Below, one piece after another: positions 24,859 to 34,724 of a stretch of 64,000 bases of DNA. The notes below the pieces were generated by a model. That model was given only the letters and a program-made list of their open reading frames with translations, made no database searches and was not told the DNA's origin. Numbering within the stretch: the first letter of the stretch is position 1; every line of letters starts with the position of its first letter. A program made the translations under genes and the position numbers. Source of the DNA: Billgrantia sulfidoxydans (lineage in GTDB: Bacteria > Pseudomonadota > Gammaproteobacteria > Pseudomonadales > Halomonadaceae). The stretch covers positions 1,054,001-1,118,000 of the forward strand of contig NZ_CP053381.1 of the NCBI RefSeq assembly GCF_017868775.1, read 5' to 3'.

Positions 24859-26688
24859 TCACTGGGTGTCGCGTGGTTGAGCGAAAGGGCTGGCCAGCGG
24901 CACGTACTCGGAAGCGCGGTCGGCGCGCTTGAGGACCCGGTTGAGCAGGTTGGTCTTGTTGGGCCAGGGCTCGCCCTCGAGCCATCGCTCGATCAGCCGT
25001 GCAGAGAAGGCGTTGCCGTGACGCTGCTGGTAGCGCACCAGGCTCGACTCGAGGCAGCGCCATAGCCGCGGCTCGAGCCCGGCATCGTCGCGCGCCAGGA
25101 AAAACACCGCCTGGGCGAGGTTGTTGATCAGCAGGCAGTAGCCGATGCGCTTGATCCCCAGCTCCTCGGGGTAGCGTACCGAGGCCCTGGCGCGCTCGGT
25201 GAGGCTGGTCAGACGCTCATCGGGCCACGGCTCGGGCAGCAGCTTGGTGCCTTCCAGGTCGCGGATATAGATATGGCTGGGCAAGCCGTGGCGCAGCCCC
25301 ACCACGACGTTCTGCAGATGCGGCTCGAACACCACGCCGAGCCGGCACAGGGCGAACAGCATGGGGTGGACCAGGTGCTCGACGTAGGCCTCGAACCAGT
25401 GCAGTGCCGCCTCTTCCCGCGACAGGCCGCGATGACGGGCCAGGCGCATGACCTCGCGCTCCAGCGGTGAACCTCCCGAGGCGGTATCGGCGAACAGCGC
25501 CGCTGCCAGCAGCGGTGTCTCGCCCTCCCCCCAGGCCGGGGTCTGGCGCAGGATCAGGCCAAAGGCCTCCTGCAAGGCGATGCGCGCCTCCCGCGGCTGG
25601 TCGCGGAAGTCGGCGGTGACGAAACCGGGCTCGGTCATCAACGTCAGCGCCGGGAAGGTCTCGCCCAAGGCGCCGGCCTCGGCATCGAGCAGGCGGCTCA
25701 AGCCGACGGCGCTCTCGAGTTCGTACCAGGCATTCTTGCGCACGCAGTTGGTCAGGCGTACGTGCAGCGAGCACTTCAGGAAGCGATCGCGGCCGGGCTG
25801 GAACAGGGTGCGCACCGAGGCGGTGGGATACCAGGGCTCGCCGGCCGGCCCCAGGTCGAGCAGGCGGCCGCTGTCGAGCGCCTGGCGCACCACGTCCAGG
25901 CTGCGAATATGCTCCACCTGCCAGGGGTGCACCGGCAGCGCCCGATAACCGGGCGGCAAGGGAAGGTCGGGTAGCTGACGCTCCAGCTGCGCATAAGCGT
26001 CTTCAGCGAGATGGGAGGCCTGGGCGAGATCGCTTGCCGCCGCGGCGAAGTAGTGCAGCGGGAAGGCTGCGCCGAGCTCGGGCGAGTAGCGCCGGATGGC
26101 GTCGAGCGCGACCCCCTCGCGGCTCTTGGGGGTGGGGTGAAAGGCGTGGCCGAAGGTCAGCGACTGCTCCGAACGCAGGTACGCCACCTCGCCCTGGCCC
26201 CAGTCGTCGTCACTGGCGGCGGCGATGAACTCCCCCATCAGCTCGACGCTGTTGCCGATCTGGGCCAGCAGCTCCTCGTTGAACGGCTGATCGAAGCGCA
26301 GGGCCAGCTCGCAGAGCAGCATCCGTGCCAGGTGCTGCCAGTCCAGTGCCTGCCAGGGCTTGCCGAAGCAGGCGCCGAAGGGCTCGGAGCGGTAGGCATG
26401 GTTGAGGGTGATCGAGGGGCGCTCGACCGCGATCAGCAGCAGCTGGCCGCTGAGCGGCAGCGAGACCTGCAGCACATGGCCGCCCCTGAGGCGCCGGTGT
26501 TGCTGGATCACCTGCGGCCAGGCGCGGGCACCGAAGGGGCTGTCCCAGGTGAGCTCGCCGGCCGGCGCGGCGACCTCGCGGCAGTAGGCGTTGAGCAGCG
26601 CCCAGATCGAGCGGGTGCTGGCCTGGTCGTGCCTGTCCTGGAGCTTGAAGGCCCGGTGCAGGGCGATGGCGGAAGAACCAAGGGTCAT
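24859..26688 (-). CDS. pvsD: IucA/IucC-family siderophore synthetase (PvsD-like)
   Basis: This 609-aa NRPS-independent siderophore (NIS) synthetase is read from the ATG at 26688. It adenylates a carboxylate of citrate and joins it to an amine or alcohol. Family segments include HPTPKSREG, ALPVHPWQVEHI, PTASVRTLF, KCSLHVRLTNCVRK and the C-terminal FEPHLQNVVVGLRHGLPSHI with YIRDLEG, which hold the ATP and citrate contacts. It is one of two NIS synthetases in the operon, as in Vibrio pvs loci. The start is coupled to the pvsC stop (ATGA). Confidence 0.88.
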   Translation of the reverse strand: MTLGSSAIALHRAFKLQDRHDQASTRSIWALLNAYCREVAAPAGELTWDSPFGARAWPQVIQQHRRLRGGHVLQVSLPLSGQLLLIAVERPSITLNHAYRSEPFGACFGKPWQALDWQHLARMLLCELALRFDQPFNEELLAQIGNSVELMGEFIAAASDDDWGQGEVAYLRSEQSLTFGHAFHPTPKSREGVALDAIRRYSPELGAAFPLHYFAAAASDLAQASHLAEDAYAQLERQLPDLPLPPGYRALPVHPWQVEHIRSLDVVRQALDSGRLLDLGPAGEPWYPTASVRTLFQPGRDRFLKCSLHVRLTNCVRKNAWYELESAVGLSRLLDAEAGALGETFPALTLMTEPGFVTADFRDQPREARIALQEAFGLILRQTPAWGEGETPLLAAALFADTASGGSPLEREVMRLARHRGLSREEAALHWFEAYVEHLVHPMLFALCRLGVVFEPHLQNVVVGLRHGLPSHIYIRDLEGTKLLPEPWPDERLTSLTERARASVRYPEELGIKRIGYCLLINNLAQAVFFLARDDAGLEPRLWRCLESSLVRYQQRHGNAFSARLIERWLEGEPWPNKTNLLNRVLKRADRASEYVPLASPFAQPRDTQ

Positions 26689-27908
26689 GTTCGCGTCCTT
26701 TGCGAGGAAGTGGAGAGAGAGTGGGTGAGGCCCGGCGCCAGGCTCAGGCCGAGTGCGGCCAGCACCCAGGCCGAGGCCAGCAGCGGGCTGGCCAGGCCGA
26801 AGCGCGAGGCCAGGACGCCGGCGCCGAGGCCGGCCGCGACGCCGGCCCACTTGGCGGCGGCGTCGAGGCGCCCGAACAGGCGGCCGGCCCGCTGCCGGCT
26901 CGCGCCGCTCATCAGCCGATGGAGCGCGACGAAGGCGGCGGTCATGGCGAGCCCCATCGCCAGCCGTGCCAGCCACATGCCGGCCTGGGCCTGCCAGTCG
27001 CTGCCCGCGAGGCCGTACTGCGCCCAGCAGGCGAGCGCCATGACGGCGAAGGCGAGCGTCAGGGTGCGCCGCGGGCAGTGGCCGGCCAGCGCCTTGCCCA
27101 GCGGCGCGGAGAACGCGAGGTACACCAGGTGAGGCAGGCTGAACAGGGTGGCCAGCGTAACCGTGGAGAGCCCGGCGAAGCGGCCCTGGAGGTCGGCGAT
27201 GAAGTAGGGGTAGGTGACCACGCAGGCGAAGGAGAAGCCGAATTGCAGCCACAACAGGAGCCCGGGATGCACCGCTTCGCTGGCGCTCGGCGGCTCGTGG
27301 TGCCTGTCGCCGCTCGCCGAATCCGCGGCCTGCACCGCCTCACGGGGCGAGCCGGAGGCCGGGACGGTGGCCACCAGGGCCGCCGCCGCCAGCGGCAGCA
27401 GGGTGAGCCAGGCGTACAGGGTCAGCGGGGAAATCCCGCCGATCAGGTAGCCGAACAGGATCGGGGCGACGACCAGGGCGGCCCGTGCCGAGGCCTGCAT
27501 GGCGGTGAGCGCCCGGGCCAGGCGCTCCCCCTGGAGTTCGCCGGCGAGCCAGGTATTGGAGGCGGCAAAGGTGCCGCCGAGCAGCCCCTGCACGGTCAGG
27601 GCCAGGGCAAAGCCGCCCACCGAGGTGGCCTGGCTCGCCAGCAGGAAGCCCAGGGCCAGGCCGACCTGGGCGCGCAGCAGGGAGCGTCGGGCGCCGTAGC
27701 GGTCGGCGAAGCGCCCCCACCAGGGCGCCGCCAGGGCGGAAAACACCGTCGGCAGCACATACAGCCAGCCGACCAGATGAAGCTGCGTGGAGGCGAACTC
27801 CTCGCTCAACAGGATGGCGAAGAAGGGCGGCATGCCCAGTGCCGCCAGGGACGCCACGAAGTGGCACAGCATGACGCCCCGCACCCGCCGTCTTTCGTCC
27901 CGACTCAT
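26685..27908 (-). CDS. pvsC: MFS exporter, probable siderophore efflux (PvsC-like)
   Basis: This 407-aa twelve-helix major facilitator protein is read from the ATG at 27908 (the ATGA overlap with pvsB). The conserved loop after helix 2, WWGRFADRYGARRSLL, marks the family. Its place between the two NIS synthetase genes is that of PvsC, the vibrioferrin exporter of Vibrio parahaemolyticus. Export of the newly made siderophore to the periplasm is the likely function; the substrate is inferred from context. Confidence 0.85.
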   Translation of the reverse strand: MSRDERRRVRGVMLCHFVASLAALGMPPFFAILLSEEFASTQLHLVGWLYVLPTVFSALAAPWWGRFADRYGARRSLLRAQVGLALGFLLASQATSVGGFALALTVQGLLGGTFAASNTWLAGELQGERLARALTAMQASARAALVVAPILFGYLIGGISPLTLYAWLTLLPLAAAALVATVPASGSPREAVQAADSASGDRHHEPPSASEAVHPGLLLWLQFGFSFACVVTYPYFIADLQGRFAGLSTVTLATLFSLPHLVYLAFSAPLGKALAGHCPRRTLTLAFAVMALACWAQYGLAGSDWQAQAGMWLARLAMGLAMTAAFVALHRLMSGASRQRAGRLFGRLDAAAKWAGVAAGLGAGVLASRFGLASPLLASAWVLAALGLSLAPGLTHSLSTSSQRTRT

Positions 27909-29776
27909 GGCGTCGCCTCGAGCCGGGCAACCGACGATGCCTGCTCGAACTCGGTGCCGAGGCTCACCTGTTTCAGGAAGTTCGGCGCCGTCCTGCCGTA
28001 GAACTTGTTGATGTCCGAGGCTCCGGTGCTCGCCTTGCTGGCCAGGGTGCCGGCGGTCAGCAGGTACTTGGCGTCGAGGAAATCGCGTTCCATCAACTGC
28101 ATCACGGGCGATCCGTCTTCTTCCGGCATGGCGGCCAGGCTCTGGGCCATGGCTCGGCGCACTTCGCCATACAGCTCGGCTCGTTCGCCGTGGCCGCGCG
28201 CGGCCAGGTGCTCGATCAGCGGCGCGACGTTGAGTTGCAGGGTGATGGTGACGAACATCTGCTCGAGCGCCTGGGGCGACTCGCACCAGATGCGCGGGTC
28301 CTCGAGCGTCTCCACCAGGCGATACAGCGCCGGCCAGCGGGTTTCGAGCCTGGCGCGGTCCAGGCGCGGCGCGTCGTTATCCTTGAGCAACAGGCGCATC
28401 TCGCCGCCCTGGCGCAGCAGCAGCATCGAGTTCTGCTGATTGGACTCCAGTGCCACGCCATAGCGCAGCCACAGGGGCAGATGGATGTCGAAGGTGAGCC
28501 GCAGGTAGGCCCACAGGAAGGCGCGGACATCGGCGTCGAAGAAACGCTCGGCCAGCTCCTCGTAGACCACGGCACCGCTGGGGCAGGCCGCGACGAGCCC
28601 CGCCACCGAGACCAGGGTGGCGTCCTCGACCGCCGGCGGGTAGCGGCGCAGGATGAAGCCGAGGAAGGGGCGACCCGCGACATGGCCGCCCTGGTGCTCA
28701 TCGGTGAGAAGCAGGCGCCCGGCGAGCCGCTCATCCTGCTCGGCGATGGCGCCGAGTAGACGCTGGACGCGGTGGCCGTCGCCGATGGTGCTGGGCTTGA
28801 TGGTGCGGATGTTGCGGCTGCCCAGGGTGCGGATGGTCAGCGGCAGCTTGATATGGGTAGCGGGCCGCGCGGTGAGCATCAGGCTGCGCACCGAGAGGGT
28901 GGGTTGGACCTCGACGGCTGCCAGGGGGGCCTTGATCACGGTCTCGGCCAGGCCCGCCTCCTCGAGCATGGCGTCGAGCCCCGATGCCCACAGGAAGGGG
29001 TGCACGGGCAACAGCCGATAGTCATGGGCCAGGCGAGTGTCGAGCCCCACCCGCTCGACGCTCGGCCACCAGTCGGGCAGCGCCGTATCGCTCAGGTGGA
29101 AGAGTGCCTTCGGCACCGCCAGCCAGCGCAGCGCGAAGCGCGGCTGGAATTCGGGAGCGAAGCGCCGGAGCGCCGCCCCATCGAAGCCCAGCTTGGCCCT
29201 GGCGGTGGGGTAGTAGGGGTGATCCTGGAACGATGCCAGGCGGTCGTAGTGGGCGAAGCGGGCCGACCACTCGGCGGGGTGGCTGCCGTTCGCATCCTGG
29301 GCCGCGCAGCGGGCAAAGTAGTCACCCTGGGCCTCGCGGCAGGCGAGCCGGTGGATCTCGGCCTGGCGGCATTCGTCGGCGAAGGCGAAGTAGTAGTCGC
29401 GCGCCTCCGGCGCCAGGCCCTCGCCGAGCCAGGTGACAAGACTCGCCGCATCCGTCAGCTCCCTCGCCGCCCCAGCCTCGGACATCGCGCTGGCCGCCAC
29501 CACCGGCCCCGGGCGATAGCGCCACGGCTGCATGAAGCGTTCCGGCGCCACCGGCAACCACAGGGTGCCCGAGGCCAGCGTCGTGACTTCGAGCCAGGGC
29601 CCCGGCGTGAGGGGGCCGATATCCAGGCGGGACAGCGCCGGAGGCACCCCGTCCAGCACCCGTGCCTGTCGCGTGATGCCTTGAACGTCCTCGCGCAGCA
29701 GGGCGTCGATGACACGGGCCAGGAGGTAGCCGCGCGCCTCGTCGGTCTCGGTCGCCGGGCTCGCTTCGCGGGTCAT
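27905..29776 (-). CDS. pvsB: IucA/IucC-family siderophore synthetase (PvsB-like)
   Basis: This 623-aa NIS synthetase has the family motifs HPAEWSARF, LLPVHPFLWASGL, PTLSVRSLMLTARPATHIKL and, in the C-terminal ferric-reductase-like half, WLRYGVALESNQQNSMLLLR and LLLKDNDAPR. In vibrioferrin synthesis one synthetase loads the citrate half and the other joins it to the alanine/2-oxoglutarate half. Which does which cannot be told from sequence here. It is coupled at both ends by ATGA overlaps with pvsA and pvsC. Confidence 0.88.
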   Translation of the reverse strand: MTREASPATETDEARGYLLARVIDALLREDVQGITRQARVLDGVPPALSRLDIGPLTPGPWLEVTTLASGTLWLPVAPERFMQPWRYRPGPVVAASAMSEAGAARELTDAASLVTWLGEGLAPEARDYYFAFADECRQAEIHRLACREAQGDYFARCAAQDANGSHPAEWSARFAHYDRLASFQDHPYYPTARAKLGFDGAALRRFAPEFQPRFALRWLAVPKALFHLSDTALPDWWPSVERVGLDTRLAHDYRLLPVHPFLWASGLDAMLEEAGLAETVIKAPLAAVEVQPTLSVRSLMLTARPATHIKLPLTIRTLGSRNIRTIKPSTIGDGHRVQRLLGAIAEQDERLAGRLLLTDEHQGGHVAGRPFLGFILRRYPPAVEDATLVSVAGLVAACPSGAVVYEELAERFFDADVRAFLWAYLRLTFDIHLPLWLRYGVALESNQQNSMLLLRQGGEMRLLLKDNDAPRLDRARLETRWPALYRLVETLEDPRIWCESPQALEQMFVTITLQLNVAPLIEHLAARGHGERAELYGEVRRAMAQSLAAMPEEDGSPVMQLMERDFLDAKYLLTAGTLASKASTGASDINKFYGRTAPNFLKQVSLGTEFEQASSVARLEATP

Positions 29777-30984
29777 GGCTGAACCTCCCAGCTCAGCGAG
29801 GCCAGCGTCGCCGCCACGCGCTCCTTGAGCTGAATGGCGCTGTCACCGGCGGCGCGCAGCACGCCGAGATAGTCCTTGTTGGAGTGGCTCAGGGTCAGCC
29901 GCTCGCCGGCCTGGCGCAGGGGGTGGAAGTCGACGAAGCCGTCCTCCCAGCGGCGGCGAAACGCTTCGGGGACCTGCACCAGTTGACCGGAGCGGGTGGC
30001 CCTGACGTACTCGATGTGCAACCCCTTGCTGGCGATATCGAGCCGGGGCAGGGCCTCACCCAGGTGGAGGCGCAGGATGGTGCGGAACAGCTCGATGCCA
30101 AGCGCTTCATCGAGGAGGAATTCGCGGCCATCGCCGATGGTGCGGTAGTTGATCTCGATCAGTCGCGGGCCCGTCGGGGTCAGCACGAACTCGCTATGGC
30201 AGGAGCCGAAGCCGATGCCGAAGCGACGAATCTGATCGGTGACGTCGTCGATCACCGAGGGGGCGAGGTCGGGCCCCCAGTGGGCGGCCAGCTCGATGAA
30301 ATGCGGCGGTGGCGACAGCTCGACACGAAAGCCGCCGAGGACCTCGAGGCGCTCGCCGTCGCCCAGGGTTTCCAGGGTATAGAGTTCGCCCTCCAGGTAC
30401 TCCTCGACCAGCAGTGCCTGGCCGGGCTGGCGCTGCCACAGGCCTTCGCAGCAGGCGATCAGCGCCTCGCGGGTGTCGGCCCGGCTGACGTCCAGGCTTG
30501 CCACGCCCTCGCGCGGCTTGACCACGCAGGGTAGGGGGCAGCTCGGAAGGATCTCGCCGAGCTCCTCCGGCGTGGTCACCAGGCGGTGCCAGCAGGAGGA
30601 CAGCGCCAGTTCGTCGAGACGCTGGCGCATCGCCGCCTTGTTCTTGGCCGCGAAGCAGACTCGCCAATCCTTGCCCGGCAAGCCGAAGTAGTCCGCCACC
30701 AGGGCCGTGGCGGCCTGCAGGTGATCGCTGTGGGAGAACACCGCCAGCGGCGCGATGCCGGCCTCCTGCAGCGCTTCGAGAATGGCAATGGGGCTGAACA
30801 CGTCACAGCCGAGCACCGCTTCGGGGTAAGCGGCGAGGTTTTCCTGGGCGAAGTGGCGACGGTGGTCGTTGGGCAGGTCGGTGACGATCACCGGGTCGAG
30901 ACCCAGTTCCCGTGCCGCAGGCAGGAAGCCCTCGTTGAGGACCTCCGTGACCACGTGGGCCACGAAGACGATGGGTTGTGGCAT
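29773..30984 (-). CDS. pvsA: ATP-grasp ligase of siderophore synthesis (PvsA-like)
   Basis: This 403-aa ATP-grasp protein, first gene of the operon, has an N-terminal Rossmann-like domain (IVFVAHVVTEVLNEGF). The ATP-grasp fold covers about 110-310, with CVVKPREGVASLDVS, ALLVEEYLEGELYTLE and the metal-binding RLIEINYRTIGDGREF. PvsA in Vibrio is the ligase that joins amino-acid and oxo-acid units of vibrioferrin. An AAGGAA ribosome-binding site precedes the ATG at 30984. Downstream genes are all tightly coupled to it. Confidence 0.87.
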   Translation of the reverse strand: MPQPIVFVAHVVTEVLNEGFLPAARELGLDPVIVTDLPNDHRRHFAQENLAAYPEAVLGCDVFSPIAILEALQEAGIAPLAVFSHSDHLQAATALVADYFGLPGKDWRVCFAAKNKAAMRQRLDELALSSCWHRLVTTPEELGEILPSCPLPCVVKPREGVASLDVSRADTREALIACCEGLWQRQPGQALLVEEYLEGELYTLETLGDGERLEVLGGFRVELSPPPHFIELAAHWGPDLAPSVIDDVTDQIRRFGIGFGSCHSEFVLTPTGPRLIEINYRTIGDGREFLLDEALGIELFRTILRLHLGEALPRLDIASKGLHIEYVRATRSGQLVQVPEAFRRRWEDGFVDFHPLRQAGERLTLSHSNKDYLGVLRAAGDSAIQLKERVAATLASLSWEVQP

Positions 30985-31091
30985 GGCGTCGGTTCCTTGT
31001 AACGCGAGGGTCGATAGCGCAGCGCCTGGCCCTGTCGGGAGCAGAGCGTCCTCATGGGCCGGCGGGGGACATGCTAGAGCAAATGGTAAAA

Positions 31092-31110
31092 CAGAATCAA
31101 TATCATTTAC
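31092..31110 (-). promoter_or_regulatory. Fur-box-like site upstream of the siderophore operon
   Basis: The minus strand reads GTAAATGATATTGATTCTG here, which by eye agrees with the 19-bp Fur consensus at about 13 positions. It lies about 110 bp before pvsA in an AT-rich patch (31080-31125) that stands out from the surrounding DNA. A TTGATT with a TAGCAT 18 bp further on could serve as the promoter, so the box would overlap the -35. Iron repression of the synthesis genes is therefore likely. Confidence 0.5.
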
Positions 31111-31213
31111 ATTAATAATAGTTGGCAGTGCTCATGAGCGCCCGCCCAACGCCACCGGGCCGCATCATCTAGGCTGTAGGCGTGTCGGGTCATTTCGAAG
31201 TCAAGGGAGGCAT

Positions 31214-31408
31214 ATGCGGAAGGACAAGCGTGGGCAGGGAAAGGGGATCTGGCTGCTCTGGGTGGTGGTCGCGCTGTGCTATGCAGTGCCCTACACGCTG
31301 CTCGCCGGCGTGACGCGGTGGTACGGCAGCTTCCTGTTCTGGGCGTTGGCAGGGCTCGCCGTGATCGCGCTGAACGTCTTTCTCACCCGCGACTTCAAGG
31401 ACCGCTGA
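31214..31408 (+). CDS. Small two-helix membrane protein partnered with a sodium:solute symporter
   Basis: This 64-aa protein has a charged N terminus (MRKDKRGQGKG) and two hydrophobic helices (about 12-33 and 39-58). It ends in RDFKDR one base before the symporter start. Small DUF3311/YhdT-type proteins of this shape often precede sodium:solute symporter genes and are thought to be accessory subunits. An AAGGGAGG ribosome-binding site precedes the ATG at 31214; earlier in-frame starts have no support. Confidence 0.8.
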   Translation: MRKDKRGQGKGIWLLWVVVALCYAVPYTLLAGVTRWYGSFLFWALAGLAVIALNVFLTRDFKDR

Positions 31409-31409
31409 A

Positions 31410-32906
31410 ATGACCGTTTCCCTCGTGTGGTGGGCGATTGCGGGCTACCTGGCGATCGCCATCGTCATCGCCATCCTGTCGCGCCAGGGCAGGACGCAGG
31501 ACATGTCGGGCTACTTTCTCGGCAACCGCCAGATGAGCGGCTTCGTCTCCGCGCTCAGCTACAGCGCCACCACCTACAGCGCCTTCATGATGGTGGGGCT
31601 GGCGGGGCTGACCTACGCCGGCGGCGTCGGCGCGCTGGGGTTCGAGATCGTCTATTTCGCCGGGGTCTCGCTGGTGGCGGTGTTCGGGCCGCGCTTCTGG
31701 GCCGTGGGCAAGGCGTTCGGCGTCGTCACGCCGAGCGAGATGCTGGGCCGGCGCTACGACAGCCGGGCCGTGGCGATCGTGGTGGCACTCTCCAACTGCC
31801 TGTTCCTCATTCCCTATGCGGCGGTGCAGCTCGCCGGCATCGGCTACCTGCTGCAGGGCACCACCGACGGCGCGGTGCCGTTCACCGCCGGGGTGGTGCT
31901 GGCCACGGCGCTGGCGCTGTTCTTCTCCTACGTCGCCGGCATCCGCTCGGTCATGTGGACCGACTCGCTGCAGGCGATCATGATGATCGTCGCCGCCACC
32001 CTGGTGACCTACCTGGTCATCCAGGGGCTGGGCGGCTTTCGTGTGCTGTTCGATACGCTGGCCACGGAGCGTCCCGAGATGCTGGTGGTGCCGGGCGAGG
32101 GGCTGTTCACCTTCACCACCTTCCTCGGCCTGACCATTCCCTGGTTCTTCTTCAGTCTCTCCAACCCCCAGGTCAGCCAGCGCCTGTTCATGCCGGCCTC
32201 GCTCGCGGCGATGCGCCGGATGCTGCTCGGCTTCCTGGTCTTCGGCTTCGTCTACACCCTGGTCTCGGTGCTGTGGGGGCTCTCCGCCGTGGTCGCCTTC
32301 CCGGGGCTGGACAACGCCGACCTGGCCACGCCTGCGCTGCTCACCTCCGGCCACGTGCCGCCGCTGCTGGGGGCGATGGTGATGATCGGCATCCTGGCAG
32401 CGGCCGTCTCGACCATCGATTCGATCATGCTGACGCTCTCCTCGATGGTGGCCCGCGACGTCTACGGCAACCTCAGGCCGGGCAGCAGCGAGGCGCGCCA
32501 GCTCGCGGTCGGCAAGTGGGTCATTCCGGTCATCGCGCTGCTGGCACTGGGCTTTGCCGAGCTGCAGCTGAGCCTGATCGCGGTGCTTTCGGTGGCGGCG
32601 TCGGCGGGGCTGGTCGCCGTGGTGCCGGCCATCGTCGGCGCCTTCTACTGGCGCCGGGGCACGGCGGCCGGCGTGCTGGCCAGCGTCATCGTCGCCAGTG
32701 CCTTCGTGCTGTTCGTCTATGCCGGCGGCAACCGCTTCCTGGGGCTGCCGGCGGGGGTGTGGGGAATCGTCGTGGCCAGCCTGGTCTTCCTCGGCGTCAG
32801 CCTGGCGAGCCGGCCGCCTCATGCGGCGACGGAGGCCTTCCTGGCAGCGGCCTCCGGCGAGCGGGAAGAGCCGGGGCGGGTGGTCGCGGGCCGCCGCGAG
32901 CGCTAG
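31410..32906 (+). CDS. Sodium:solute symporter family transporter
   Basis: This 498-aa protein has about thirteen membrane helices of the SSS/PanF family. Recognisable segments are [20 protein letters not shown] with [14 protein letters not shown] (sodium-site region), [13 protein letters not shown], and [21 protein letters not shown] in helix 8. It would import an organic solute with Na+. The substrate cannot be read from sequence. However, pncB follows 46 bp later on the same strand, making nicotinate or a related vitamin a reasonable guess. A second long frame overlaps it but is a high-GC shadow. Confidence 0.88.
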   Translation: MTVSLVWWAIAGYLAIAIVIAILSRQGRTQDMSGYFLGNRQMSGFVSALSYSATTYSAFMMVGLAGLTYAGGVGALGFEIVYFAGVSLVAVFGPRFWAVGKAFGVVTPSEMLGRRYDSRAVAIVVALSNCLFLIPYAAVQLAGIGYLLQGTTDGAVPFTAGVVLATALALFFSYVAGIRSVMWTDSLQAIMMIVAATLVTYLVIQGLGGFRVLFDTLATERPEMLVVPGEGLFTFTTFLGLTIPWFFFSLSNPQVSQRLFMPASLAAMRRMLLGFLVFGFVYTLVSVLWGLSAVVAFPGLDNADLATPALLTSGHVPPLLGAMVMIGILAAAVSTIDSIMLTLSSMVARDVYGNLRPGSSEARQLAVGKWVIPVIALLALGFAELQLSLIAVLSVAASAGLVAVVPAIVGAFYWRRGTAAGVLASVIVASAFVLFVYAGGNRFLGLPAGVWGIVVASLVFLGVSLASRPPHAATEAFLAAASGEREEPGRVVAGRRER

Positions 32907-32952
32907 CCTGACAGGAGACGCAAGCACATCGACCAAGCAAACGGAAGGCGAC

Positions 32953-34152
32953 ATGGGCGAGACCTACCGCGACGGGCCGATCATCCGCTCGCTGCTGGAT
33001 ACCGACTGGTACAAGCTGACCATGATGCAGGGCGTGCATCACCAGTACCCGAACGCCAGCGTCACCTGGGAGTTCCGCTGTCGGGACGCCGAGCCCCTGG
33101 AGCGCTACATCCCCGAGATCCGCGAGCAGATCGACCGCCTGGCCACGTTGCAGCTGTCCCGTGAGGAGTCGGCCTACCTGGCGAGCTTCCCTTACATGTC
33201 GCCCGACTTCATCCGCTTCCTGGAGCTGTTCCGCTTCCGCCCGGAGTACGTGAAGGTCGGCATGCAGGGCAGCGAGCTGTGCATCGTCATCGACGGGCCC
33301 TGGTCGCACAGCATCCTGTTCGAGATCGTGATCCTCGCCATCATCAGCGAGGTGCGCAATCGAACCCTCTATCCCGAGGTCGAGATCGATCAGGCCGTGG
33401 CGCAGCTACGCCACAAGCTCGCGGCGCTGCGCGAGGCCTATACGCCCGAACAGCTGGCCGGCTTCAACCTGGCCGACTTCGGTACGCGACGGCGGCTCTC
33501 CCAACCGGTGCAGGAGGCGATCGTCGAAGTCATGGAGGCGGAGTTCCCGGGCCACTTCGTCGGCACCAGCAACGTCGACATCGCGCGTCGCCACGATATC
33601 AGCCCGATGGGCACCATGGCCCACGAGTGGGTGATGGCGCATCAGCAGTTGGGGAGCCGCCTGGTGGACAGCCAGCGTGCCGCGCTGGAGGCCTGGGTGC
33701 AGGAGTATCGCGGTTATCTCGGCATCGCGCTGACCGATACCGTCACCCTCGATGCCTTCCTGCGCGATTTCGACCTCTACTTCGCCAAGCTCTTCGATGG
33801 GCTACGCCACGACAGCGGCGACCCGCTGTGGTTCGCCGAGAAGTGCATTCGCCACTATGAGTCGTTGGGCATCGATCCGATGACCAAGACGCTGATCTTC
33901 AGCGACAGCCTGACCTTCGACAAGGCCATGCACATCAAGACGGCGCTGGAGGGGCGGATCCGCACCAGCTTCGGCATCGGCACCCACCTGACCTGCGACG
34001 TGCCGGGAGTGAAGCCGATGAATATCGTGATCAAGATGGTCTCGTGCAACGGCCAGCCGGTGGCCAAGATCTCGGATTCGCCGGGCAAGACCATGTCGCG
34101 CGACGAGAGCTACGTGAGCTATCTCAAGCACGTCTTCGGCGTGAAGGGGTAA
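32953..34152 (+). CDS. pncB: Nicotinate phosphoribosyltransferase
   Basis: This 399-aa enzyme makes nicotinate mononucleotide from nicotinate and PRPP, the first step of NAD salvage by the Preiss-Handler route. Family motifs are [31 protein letters not shown], the autophosphorylated histidine H224 in [26 protein letters not shown] and [10 protein letters not shown] with [10 protein letters not shown]. The ATG at 32953 has GGAAGG upstream; the longer frame from 32698 lies inside the symporter gene. It is co-directional with the symporter. Confidence 0.95.
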   Translation: MGETYRDGPIIRSLLDTDWYKLTMMQGVHHQYPNASVTWEFRCRDAEPLERYIPEIREQIDRLATLQLSREESAYLASFPYMSPDFIRFLELFRFRPEYVKVGMQGSELCIVIDGPWSHSILFEIVILAIISEVRNRTLYPEVEIDQAVAQLRHKLAALREAYTPEQLAGFNLADFGTRRRLSQPVQEAIVEVMEAEFPGHFVGTSNVDIARRHDISPMGTMAHEWVMAHQQLGSRLVDSQRAALEAWVQEYRGYLGIALTDTVTLDAFLRDFDLYFAKLFDGLRHDSGDPLWFAEKCIRHYESLGIDPMTKTLIFSDSLTFDKAMHIKTALEGRIRTSFGIGTHLTCDVPGVKPMNIVIKMVSCNGQPVAKISDSPGKTMSRDESYVSYLKHVFGVKG

Positions 34153-34232
34153 CGACGCCTCGGGGCCGGGGCGAAGCGCGTCAGAGGGAAGGGAGGCAGG
34201 CCGCAGACCGACCTGCCCGAGCGGAGCGGACG

Positions 34233-34724
34233 TCAGCCGGCCCGCTTGTTGACGTCCTGCTTGGCCAGCTTGCTCAGCTTGTCGTCGGTGGATTTCTCCT
34301 CCTTCAGCGTCTCGGCGAGGATCTCCTTGGCCTTGGTGTGGCCCAGTTGCTCGGCCAGTTCGCAGAGGGTGCCGTAGGCGGCGATCTCGAAATGCTCTAC
34401 CTTCTGGGCCGCGGCGATCAGGCCGGCATCGCGAACCGGGCCCTTCTCCGTGGCGTCGATCAGTTCCTCGCCCTCCTGGATCAGGCTCTCCATCGCATGG
34501 CTCTTGATGCGCTTGACGCGAATGTCGGGGATGGAGTCAGCGGCCTGCTCGATGCGCTCCAACTGGCCCTGTGTCTCTTCGAGGTGATGCTGGAAGGCCT
34601 CGACCAGCTTCTCGTTGTCGGCGGCGCGAGCCATCTTGGGCAGCGCGCGGGTGATCTGCTTCTCGGCGCTGTTGGTTTCGGAAAGCAGGCGCACGAACAG
34701 TTCCTGGGCGTTCTTGATGACCAT
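34233..34724 (-). CDS. Ferritin-like DUF892/YciE-family stress protein
   Basis: This 163-aa all-helical protein has the four-helix ferritin-like pattern of the DUF892 (YciE/YciF) family. Carboxylate and histidine positions include ETNSAEKQI, HHLEETQGQ, EGEEL, the KVEHFEIAAYGTL helix and EEKSTDD. Relatives are made in stationary phase and under osmotic stress, and may bind a di-iron centre. The start at 34724 has GGAGGAA upstream. The end of pncB is convergent 80 bp away. Confidence 0.9.
   Translation of the reverse strand: MVIKNAQELFVRLLSETNSAEKQITRALPKMARAADNEKLVEAFQHHLEETQGQLERIEQAADSIPDIRVKRIKSHAMESLIQEGEELIDATEKGPVRDAGLIAAAQKVEHFEIAAYGTLCELAEQLGHTKAKEILAETLKEEKSTDDKLSKLAKQDVNKRAG

Noticed and set aside
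31395..32954. 519-aa minus-strand frame over the symporter
   Set aside because: Composition is H/Q/G/R-rich with no recognisable domain; it mirrors the third codon position of a real gene.
34195..34217. Terminator between pncB and the ferritin-like gene
   Set aside because: The stem is only 6 bp with a long loop and no T tract.
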